A stretch of DNA of 64,000 bases, taken from the NCBI GenBank assembly GCA_030280995.1, contig JASXTE010000018.1:310001-374000 (forward strand), given 5' to 3'. Within the stretch, counting starts at the first letter, position 1. Each line of letters opens with the position of its first letter. Shown in pieces: positions 55,155-64,000 of the stretch. The stretch is from Hemileia vastatrix. Lineage: Eukaryota > Basidiomycota > Pucciniomycetes > Pucciniales > Zaghouaniaceae. The translations under genes and the position numbers were made by a program. Below the pieces are notes generated by a model, which was given only the letters and a program-made list of their open reading frames with translations, had not been told where the DNA came from and did not search any database.

Positions 55155-57644
55155 ATGTCCAACAATTTGGCTGAAAAAATGGATAACATGCAAGTGGATG
55201 AAATTGAAATTGACTATGATGCTGATACTGTGAGTTCTTCTAAAGTTGGACATAAAAAATCTTATGCTAACACAAACAATTCACATAATTCAGGATGTGG
55301 AAATGACAGGAAATGTAAACAAACCAAACCCCCTTCCCCCAGCACAACAGAAGGAAGTAAAGCCTCTAGTACCTCAAGAAGGTCTTCCAAAAGGATTCAA
55401 AATAAAAAAGCTTCCTCTGCCACAACAAATCAGCAACCTGTCAAGTCATATAAAAGAGTTGAAGACAGAAAATATGACGTACAAAGCAAAAGTAGACACC
55501 TTGTGGGATCAGGTTCAAGAACTCAGGAACCAGAATCAGGCCCAGGCCCCTCCTCAGTTACCTCCCAATCAGCCTCAGTTTCAGGCTCAACCTTCACAGC
55601 CACCCAGCTCAACCATCCAAAATCCAAATACTATGGAAGTAGAGCAATGGAAATGGGATTATCTAATGAGTCACTACCAACAGAATGTGCAACACCCTCC
55701 TCATCATCAGCCTGGCCCATCCAGAACACCCAATTTCCATCCACCTCCTCATCCCTACCAACAAGGCAGGAGAAAGAAGGCCCAAGCACAATCCCAAACC
55801 CAGTCTCAGGGGAAGTTTCCTCCTCTGCCATGGTAAGTAATTTGGTTGATAATCACTTGGGTATGTTTTCTAATAAATCTTCTTCTGCAGGTAATATTAT
55901 TGAACATGGTGAAAGAACAGTTAAACCTGTTAAAAGACAGCTTCCTGTAACTAGTAGCCCTATTGATGTAATTAGTAAATTGTCATTTGATGAACCTTTA
56001 CATTTAAATTCTACTTCTTTAATTAATCCTTCCCTTGCAATTAAAAATGATTCTGTTCCCCCTGAAATCTATACCTTAATTGAAAGAACTTCTGAGGAAA
56101 TATTGAAAGATACCCTTGATTTTAATGTTGTGAAAGACAAACATTTGAGAGATGTGTTAATCCATGAAAATGATAGATTAAATAATTTACACTTGCAATG
56201 TAAAGTGAGCTCTTCTGTACAAGATACAGCTTATTTAAAAATCAAAGAAACCTTGAATATTATTCTTAGTCAAGAAAAACAAATAAGAAGTGACCATAGA
56301 GCTATCTCAGATAGAAATATCAGTCTAAATAAGACCTTGAGTGAATTGAAACCCCTTATTGAAGAAAATTATTCATTCCAAAATGAAATAAAATCTCTGC
56401 AAAATGAGTTTAAAAAGCTACAAAATGATTTCCATGCACTAAGTGCCAAACACTCAGTTTCTGAGGACAGAAATGTTCTATCTCTTGCAAAAGTAAATGA
56501 CCATATGTCTGAAATTACAAGAATAAGAAACTATGTGTCTGACCTGCAGGAAAAATTCTCAACCTTAACCATCAATAATGAATTAAATGAGAATGCTGTC
56601 AATAAGCTGCATAAAAATAAAGGAAAAAAACCTGAGCAAAGTTCATCCTTTCTTCCTCATATTTCAACCATTAAACAAACTGACAATGAGTCTGTAAAAT
56701 CTTTTGCTACTAGCAAAAAATCTTGTGATGGTCATGCACCAGCTGTTTCTGTAAATAATGAAATTTCTGAACACCTGGCTAAACTTCAGGAATTATTAAT
56801 AATGAATAATTCAAACCAAAAAGTGGACCATCCCAGTAGTCAGAAAAATTGGCCTAAGTTAGACCAATATCCTACCTTTGATGGTGATTCTTCCTCTGAT
56901 TGGCAACACTTTATCCAAAGAATTGATAATTTAAAGAGATCTTATAAACTACCTGATGAGGAAATTGTTTCTAAGCTAATTTCTTTATTTTCCAATGTAG
57001 CCTTGATGTGGTATGAATCTGTCCTTTTAGATAACAATCATTATACATGGAATGATTGGAAATCCTTGATTGAGAATCAGTTTGGTGGTTCAAAATTCAG
57101 GTTAGCTCAGCAAAGACTGTATGAGAATACTAGATATGTATCCTCCTCTGTTGAAAAGCCCATTGTTTTTCTTATGAAAGTGAAATAGATCCTAAGGGCA
57201 ATTGATCCAAAGATGGATTATGATATTTGGAGAGATAAAATCTTGTATAAATTACCAAATTCTCTTAGAGATTGGATTGTTGCTAGAACTGAGCATGTAA
57301 GGGAAAATTCTTCTTTCATTAATATCTGTAATGAGGTACTACTCAACCATAGATATGAACCAAAGAATTACCTTGGTAAATCTTATAATGATCAGAATAA
57401 ACCTTCTACAAAGCTCCTAGAAAAATCTAGTAAACCCTCTGCCCCAGTTGCACCTAAAAAATATGCAACAAATACTTATTATAAATGTAACAAACCGTGG
57501 AAGAAGGTCATGTTTGTGACAAGAAAATTCATCTTGTTGAACAAAATGAAGACACTAATGAAGTTGAACTTGATGTCAATAATTCTTCCAGTGAATGTGA
57601 AAGTAATATCTCCTATGAAAATGATTCTGTTAAAGATGTTTTAA
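55155..57644 (+). pseudogene. gag: gag of chromovirus E
   Basis: ATG 55155 (MSNNLAEKMDNMQVDEIEID). Ser-rich N-terminal 240 residues overlap another open frame. A long coiled coil follows (residues about 330-500; QNEIKSLQNEFKKLQNDFHAL), then QYPTFDGDSSSDWQHFIQRI, KLPDEEIVSKLISLF and NVALMWYES, the Gag core. TAG at 57186-57188 interrupts; the frame then continues (LRAIDPKMDYDIWRDKILYK). The zinc knuckle near 57480 (YYKCNK then, in the pol frame, EEGHVCDK) is degenerate and lies at a frame change. The isolated fragment at 13927-15320 is a relative. Confidence 0.85.
55264..55836 (+). CDS. Overprinted 190-residue frame within gag of E
   Basis: Open in a second frame over the Ser-rich part of gag. 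First ATG at 55264. It has a basic start (PKGFKIKKLPLPQQ), a coiled-coil segment with regular hydrophobic spacing (ISNLSSHIKELKTENMTYK, VDTLWDQVQELRNQ), then a Gln/Pro-rich domain (QFQAQPSQPPSS, GPSRTPNFHPPPHPYQQG), basic GRRKKAQAQ and the end GKFPPLPW. Composition is protein-like, arguably more than the Ser-rich gag frame. It may be a true overlapping gene, or the original gag N-terminus displaced by frameshift. Confidence 0.5.
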   Translation: MLTQTIHIIQDVEMTGNVNKPNPLPPAQQKEVKPLVPQEGLPKGFKIKKLPLPQQISNLSSHIKELKTENMTYKAKVDTLWDQVQELRNQNQAQAPPQLPPNQPQFQAQPSQPPSSTIQNPNTMEVEQWKWDYLMSHYQQNVQHPPHHQPGPSRTPNFHPPPHPYQQGRRKKAQAQSQTQSQGKFPPLPW

Positions 57645-60600
57645 TGTTGGAACAAGATGTCCATTATTTAAATAATATATCTGAAGAATGTGTATTGGAT
57701 TTATCTTCAGTAGAAAATGCTGAGATAATTAAAGATATTTCTAACAATTCTATACCTATATCCCCTTTAAAGGCACCTGTTATCATTGATGGTAAAAATG
57801 TTGATGTAGTTCTTGATTCTGGTGCTGGAGGAAGTGTAGTGTCTGAAAAAGCTTTGGCTTCAGTGGATAAGGAATATTTGAGTAAATTATTACCTATAAC
57901 TTCTGAAAAATGGAGAGGGTATGGTTCTACCTTATTTCCTATTGGCAAATACAAAACCTCTGTATTCTTCAAATATAATGGTGGTTTTTTCAGAGCTATT
58001 TGTGAGTTTGTTGTCATGAAAAATGATAATTTAAGCAATTGGTTTATTATGGGAAATGATATTTTAACCATGTTTGGTGTGAAACTGGACCCAGCAAATA
58101 ATTTCTTTACCTTAGGAATGAATGGGAAAAGGAAATTCAAAATTTCCTCTCCTAGAACTTCTGGGCATTTGTTGAAATCTTGTAACTCACTGATCCAGTG
58201 TAAAGGTAGAACAACAACTGAAATGGATGATTTATTACATGAAATAAATACTGCTTCTTTTGGTGATCAGTTGATTAGTGAACAAAAAGATTCTATTGTT
58301 GCCTCTATTACCTCTTTCCCTATGGCTTTTGCTCATGGTTCTCATGTCTTGGGAATTGTTCAGGAAGAGATGAAAATTACCTTATCCTGTAACTTGAGTG
58401 ATATTCCTACTAGTCTTAAGAAAAAACCATATCCTGCTTCTCCAACAAAAAGAAAGGATATTGAAGATAATATTGAAACATTATTAAAAATGAATATCAT
58501 TGAGAAAGTGGATTTCACCCCCAAATATTGTGTCATCTCCCCAGTCTTGATTTCTTATGAAAAAGATAAAGCTAGATTATGTGGAGATTACAGAGCTTTA
58601 AACACTTATACTGTTGATGATATTTATCCTTTACCCAGAATTAATTCAATACATGCTACCTTGCAAGGTGCAAAATTTATTAGTTGTCTGGATAGTAATA
58701 AAGGTTATCATCAAGTTCAAGTTGAGAAAAATTCTCAAAAAATTTTACTTATTGCTACTCATATGTGAATATATAAGTATGTTAGGATGCCATTTGGCCC
58801 TAAAAATGCTCCTTCAGCTTTCCAGAAAGTTATGGATAACACTTTCCATCAAGAAATTATTGAAGGTTGGCTCATGGTTTATATTGATGATATTATTGTT
58901 TTTTCTAAAGCTTTTGATAAACATATGATTCACTTGAATAGAGTTTTCCAAAAAATGGATGAAATTAATATGACCTTATCCTTAAAAAAGTGGAAATTTG
59001 GTTTTCAATCTTTGAAAGTCCTTGGCCATGTTGTGTCAGGCTTACAAATTTGTGTAGACCACAACAAAGTTGCTGCCATCCAAAATGTGAAAGCACCAAC
59101 TTCTGTAAGAGAAATCCAAAGTTTTTTGGGGATGTGTGGCTATTATAGAAAATATATTAAGAATTATCAAGTCATAGCCTTACCTCTTACAAAACTGACC
59201 AGAAAAGATGTTGCCTTTCTCTGGAATAATGAATGTCAAAAAGCTTTTAATACATTAAAAAGTTGCTTAATGACAGCCCCTATATTGGCTCTTCCAGGTT
59301 TTAACAAGCCATTTGTCCTATATACAGATGCTAGCTTTATTGTTCTGGGTGCTGCCCTTCACAAGAAGCAAATTATTAATGATAAATCCTCAGAAGTTGT
59401 AATTTGTTATATTTCAAGAACCTTAAGAAATAGTGAATTGAAATATGGTTCCACTCAATTGGAGTGCTTAGCAGTTGTTTGGGCTCTTGAGAAGCTTCAT
59501 TACTATTTGGATGACTAAAAATTTGAATTGGTAACTGACTGTAGTGCTGTGAAGTCCCTCTTAAACCTGAAGACACCTAACAGACATATTTTCAGGTGGT
59601 AACTTGCTGTTCAAGAATACAGAGGACAGATGACAATTATCCATAGGGCTGGAAATGTTCACTCCAATGTTGATATGCTCTCCAGATTGCCTCTGCCAAA
59701 TAATGACTCAAATCCTGCTTATGTACCTGAAGATGATACTGTTCATATCCATGGTATATTTATAGTTGATATGGAAGAAGAGTTATTACAGTTAATACTG
59801 GATTCATATGATAAAGATTCTGATTTAAATAAATTGGTTACTATCTTAAATGATCCTAAGAATGCTTCAATTCAAGCATTAATAAAAACTCTTCCTGCAA
59901 AGTATCAAAATGCTTTGAATAAAGGAAAGTTTTCTATTGAAGATGGTTATATATATTATAGAAGGAAGCTTACCAATGTAATTGTAATTCCTCCTTCTAT
60001 GAAAGAAACTATCCTCAAACTTTGTCATGATGACATACTAGCTGGTCATTTTGATCTTGAAAAACCCTTGATTAGAATCAAAAAGACTGCATGGTGGGCT
60101 AATATGTCTGAAGACACAAAATTATATGTTGAATCTTGTGATTCCTGCCAAAAATCTAAAAGGTTAACAGGTAAGAGAGCAGGGTTATTACAACATATTG
60201 AAGCACCTAATGCTCCCTGGAAAATCATTAATATGGATTTTGTCACTGGTCTTCCTGTTGCAGGTAAAGACAGCTTTAACTCTTGTTGGGTAATAGTGGA
60301 TAGATTTACAAAAATGTGCAAATTTATTCCAACCCACAAAGATGTATCCACCAAAGAATTAGCTTTCTTATGGTGGTCTTACATGTTTAATATTATTAGT
60401 TTTCCAAAAGCCATTATCTCTGATAGGGATCCAAAATTCACTTCTGAGTTTTGGACCTCTTTGATGGATATTTGTGGCTGTGAGTTAAAATTGTCTACAG
60501 CTCACCATCCTCAGACTGATGGTCTAGCTGAAAGAATGATTCAAACTCTGGAAGATATGATTAGAAGGTATTGTGCCTTTGGTTTAGAATATAAAGACAA

Positions 60601-61321
60601 TGACAGATTTACTCATGATTGGGTCACTCTATTGCCTGGTCTTGAATTTGCATATAATAGCACTGTTCATTCTGTCACTGAGAAAAAGCCTTTTGAGCTT
60701 TGGTTAGGTTATGTCCCAAACACTCCTGCTCAGATTCTCAATAATAAATTACCTAAGTTGGAACTACACCCTGGTGTAAAATCTTTCATGCAAATGCAAC
60801 AGCTATGCAGAAAACATGCTCAGAGCTGTATTGATAAAGCATTTGAATATGAAAAGAAAAGATGGGATAAATCCCATAAAGAATACACATTTAACAAGGG
60901 TGATGAAGTGTTGATCTCTACTGTCCATTTCAATTTACAAGGTAACCACAAATTAAAATATCCTTTTGTAGGACCATTTGTTGTTAAAAGAATGGTTGGT
61001 GATAATGCAGTAGAAGTTGTATTGTATTCTCCATATGATAGGAAACATCCTGTTTTTCCCATTTATTTACTTAAACCTTATACTTCCAACAGTGACTTAT
61101 TTCCCAAAAGAAGGGGAAGACCTAAGAAAAACCCTCAGGAAGTCACAGAAACAGCAGAAATTGATAAAATTCTTAATGATAGAATTATCACTTCTGAGAG
61201 AGGTACTGAATATTTATTGAGATATAAGAACAAATCATCTGAACATAATGCATGGATACCTGGCAAGGAGATTTCAAATCTGTCTACTCTGTTGAAAAAG
61301 TACAAAAAGAAAAACTCTTAG
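57497..61321 (+). pseudogene. pol: pol of chromovirus E: PR, RT, RNH, IN, chromodomain
   Basis: One register with stops TGA 58766-58768, TAA 59516-59518 and TAA 59600-59602. Protease VVLDSGAGGSVVS; RT ARLCGDYRALN, SCLDSNKGYHQV, MPFGPKNAPSAFQ, VYIDDIIVFS (canonical YxDD type), FLGMCGYYRKYI; RNase H LYTDASFIVLGAAL and QLECLAVVWAL; integrase H2C2 (CHDDILAGHF...CDSCQKSKR), D (MDFVTGLP), D (SDRDPKF), E (DGLAERMIQTLE). C-terminal: WDKSHKEYTFNKGDEVLIS, an AT-hook-like RRGRPKKNP and a chromodomain (EIDKILNDR, YLLRYKNKSSEHNAWIPG). There is no start of its own; it follows gag by a frame change. Apart from three stops the protein is well preserved. Confidence 0.93.
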
Positions 61322-61335
61322 CATTTTTTTTATTG

Positions 61336-62383
61336 GTATATAAATAAATATTTTATCGCATAATAAAATTATATAAGTATCTTATTACATATAAGTGTTA
61401 TATTAATTTTATTGTTTATATAAATTTTTATACATTTAAATTATGATATATTTTATATTCTACAAATAATGGCGCATTTTTATGTATTTAATAATTATAA
61501 ATTTATATTTAATTAATTAAAAACATATATTATAATTATAAGTGTAAAATTGACTTATAATATAATTAAATTAATTATTTAAATTTATTATTAAATAACA
61601 CCTTTCATATAATATTAAAAAATAATTAATGACGCTTCTTTTGACCCTTAAGTGTGTCAGGAAAAAAAATTAATTAATTTATACTAAATTGAGATTAATT
61701 ACATATTTTGTTGTGTAACAATATTCTTTTTTTCACTTAAAAATCCTTAAATCAGACTGTACAATCTGTTTTGAATTATTTTTCTCATATTCTATATGTC
61801 CCAGGCTTGTTTAGTTATTTAATATTTTTACTTACTGATTTGGGAATTAATTGTGGGAAAGTTGAATTCTTAATTGGGATTTTTAATTATTTGTTTCATA
61901 TTTTTCTCTACATTGTTATGTTTTACTTATTCTTTTATATTCTTGTTTCATTCTATTATAATTCTTGTATTTACAAATATAGTAGCGCTTCAGAGGACCC
62001 ATTGCCTATAAAAAGGCCTTGGATAATCCCCTGTAGCTCATCACTTACTATATACTCAACAATTTAAATTTAATTTTATTACATTTATTAGTATTTTTTA
62101 TTAGTATTACAATATAATTAAAGATTTTATATAACAATTAAAAGGTTGCCTTAAGTCTGATAGTAATTAAAGTGTTTGCCGCGCAGAACCCTTTTTTAAA
62201 AAATATTAATATTAATAAAACCAATTTTGTGTCACCTCTCAAATCACTTGTCGTTGCTTTCTCTTAAATAGATTAAATAATTTCATTTGTTTTTATTTCT
62301 TTTATTTCTCAATCACTATTTCCTTCTTGTCCTCCTCTCTCTTCTTCCCTCTTTTCTTATCTCTTCTAGACAACTGACGGACA
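61336..62383 (+). repeat. 3' LTR of element E, 5' end missing
   Basis: Aligns with the 5' LTR from about 53418 on (TATATAAA...ATATTTTAT, then TATAAGTATCTTATTACATA) to GACGGACA at 62383. The first 80 bp are lost. Confidence 0.88.
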
Positions 62384-62949
62384 TATTTTTATTTTTATTT
62401 TTATTTTTATTTTTATTTTTATTTTTATTTTTATTTTTATTTTTATTTTTATTTTTATTTTTATTTTTATTTTTATTTTTATTTTTATTTTTATTTTTAT
62501 TTTTATTTTTATTTTTATTTTTATTTTTATTTTTATTTTTATTTTTATTTTTATTTTTATTTTTATTTTTATTTTTATTTTTATTTTTATTTTTATTTTT
62601 ATTTTTATTTTTATTTTTATTTTTATTATTATTTTTATATTTATATTTATATTTATATTTATTTTTATTTTTATTTTTATTTTTATTTTTATTTTTATTT
62701 TTATTTTTATTTTTATTTTTATTTTTATTTTTATTTTTATTTTTATTTTTATTTTTATTTTTATTTTTATTTTTATTTTTATTTTTATTTTTATTTTTAT
62801 TTTTATTTTTATTTTTATTTTTATTTTTATTTTTATTTTTATTTTTATTTTTATTTTTATTTTTATTTTTATTTTTATTTTTATTTTTATTTTTATTTTT
62901 ATTTTTATTTTTATTTTTATTTTTATTTTTATTTTTATTTTTATTTTTA

Positions 62950-62980
<31 letters not shown>

Positions 62981-63655
62981 TTTATTTTATTTTATTTTTA
63001 TTTTTATTTTATTTTATTTTATTTTAATTTTAATTTTATTTCATTTTTATTTCATTTTTATTTTATTTTTATTTTTATTTTTATTTTTATTTTTATTTTT
63101 ATTTTTATTTTTATTTTTATTTTTATTTTTATTTTTATTTTTATTTTTATTTTTATTTTTATTTTTATTTTTATTTTTATTTTTTTATTTTTATTTTTAT
63201 TTTTATTTTTATTGTTATTTTTATTTTTATTTTTATTTTTATTTTTATTTTTATTTTTATTTTTATTTTTATTTTTATTTTTATTTTTATTTTTATTTTT
63301 ATTTTTATTTTTATTTTTATTTTTATTTTTATTTTTATTTTTATTTTTATTTTTATTTTTATTTTTATTTTTATTTTTATTTTTATTTTTATTTTTATTT
63401 TTATTTTTATTTTTATTTTTATTTTTATTTTTATTTTTATTTTTATTTTTATTTTTATTTTTATTTTTATTTTTATTTTTATTTTTATTTTTATTTTTAT
63501 TTTTATTTTTATTTTTATTTTTATTTTTATTTTTATTTTTATTTTTATTTTTATTTTTATTTTTATTTTTATTTTTATTTTTATTTTTATTTTTATTTTT
63601 ATTTTTATTTTTATTTTTATTTTTATTTTTATTTTTATTTTTATTTTTATTTTTA

Positions 63656-63686
<31 letters not shown>

Positions 63687-63735
63687 TTATTTTAATTTTA
63701 ATATAATTTTAATTTTAATTTAATTTAATTTTAAT
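62384..63735. repeat. (ATTTTT)n microsatellite, right of element E
   Basis: About 1.35 kb. It contains TATTTATA variants near 62640 and, at about 62975-63070, the same interruption block as the left array, followed by the same ATTGTT interruption near 63211. It ends in TTTTAA/TTTAA variants. Confidence 0.97.
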
Positions 63736-64000
63736 TTTATTTTAATTTTATTTTTATTTTTAACTACTTAACTACTAACATACTAAAAAATTTAAAATGA
63801 AAATAAGATGAAATAAACAAAATAATATGAAATAAATAATTATTACAAATGTTATCCCCAGCCAATTGAGGAGCTGATCCCCTGATACCTTACCCACATC
63901 CAAGTGCACCTTGATGTGGATACACAATTAAATATTTTTAAATGATTTATGATAAAAGAAATTAGAAATTAATGAAAATTATAAAAAATGAAACACAGAG
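63736..64000 (-). other. Element F internal sequence resumes
   Basis: 63850-63925 (CAGCCAATTGAGGAGCTGAT, CCTGATACCTTACCCACATC) matches C at 18455-18515. It shows that F continues on the far side of E and that its pol lies beyond the window. Confidence 0.85.

Larger units (their letters stand above)
53337..62383 (+). mobile_element. Ty3/gypsy chromovirus E
   Basis: LTRs 53337-54468 and about 61336-62383, gag, then pol with protease, RT, RNase H, integrase and chromodomain. It is inserted in the (ATTTTT)n tract of F. The first about 80 bp of the 5' LTR (TGTCAGCCAGGC...) have no counterpart in the 3' LTR, which begins in the middle of the LTR right after the pol stop, so a deletion removed the polypurine tract and LTR start. 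LTRs are otherwise very similar, so insertion is recent although pol has several stops. Confidence 0.92.
48472..64000 (-). mobile_element. Ty3/gypsy element F (C family), minus strand, split by E
   Basis: 3' LTR 48472-49562, polypurine tract, as1, repeat array, as2, (ATTTTT)n tract, then element E inserted at 53337-62383, then more (ATTTTT)n and F sequence to the window end. The text at 63850-63925 matches C at 18440-18515 in the same orientation and order. Gag-pol of F must lie beyond the right edge. Confidence 0.85.

Noticed and set aside
55833..55890. Possible intron in gag of E (GTAAGT...CTGCAG)
   Set aside because: Good splice signals, but removing 58 bp does not join either open frame to the downstream gag frame.

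Overview
The window is eukaryotic, AT-rich, and almost entirely made of transposable elements. The evidence points to a fungus, most likely a basidiomycete and plausibly a rust (Pucciniales). Introns are short (49-85 bp, with a few longer), the Ty3/gypsy polyproteins resemble a lineage I associate with basidiomycetes, and there are fungal-type Zn2Cys6-like clusters, a TET/JBP-like dioxygenase and a PIF/Harbinger transposon with a Myb/SANT-like partner. I see no prokaryotic features, tRNA, rRNA or CRISPR. The species is inferred, not proven.

Layout. 1-11817: Ty3/gypsy element A (+), with the 5' LTR cut by the window edge and a complete 3' LTR at 10679-11817. 12585-12845: a 261-bp CACTA-like MITE. 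13927-15320: a broken gag fragment of the family of element E. 16026-27270: Ty3/gypsy element C (-), 5' LTR at 26180-27270, 3' LTR lost, inserted into Ty3/gypsy element D (-, 27271-33064). 33065-35175: a Ty1/copia remnant split by a second 261-bp MITE. 35176-36169: LTR-like, tandem and foldback repeats. 36803-38144: the only likely host gene, with several introns and two membrane segments. 39134-46665: a PIF/Harbinger element carrying a DDE transposase, a TET/JBP-like oxygenase and a Myb/SANT-like gene. 48472 to the window end: Ty3/gypsy element F (-, same family as C), interrupted within an (ATTTTT)n tract by chromovirus E (+, 53337-62383).

The most striking feature is in the A/C/F family. 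Between pol and the 3' LTR these elements carry genes on the strand opposite to gag-pol. as1 is present in A, C and F; as2 is present in C and F. Each encodes an N-terminal CX2CX6C-X12/13-CX2CX6C cluster, a Ser/Pro-rich basic middle and, in as1, a conserved helical C-terminus. as1 has an intron at the same place and phase in all three elements and as2 of F has one too. Antisense introns are not spliced out of the sense genomic RNA, so they can survive retrotransposition. The same family carries two candidate RNA elements. One is a short hairpin followed by TTAAACTGG, found in the leader, coding linkers and in large numbers beside as1/as2. The other is a longer stem-loop with compensatory changes between copies.

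Nearly all retroelement reading frames contain stops or frameshifts, so these copies look inactive. Apart from one well-supported overprinted frame in E and as1 of C, few element genes are intact. All homology statements rest on motif recognition without database searches.
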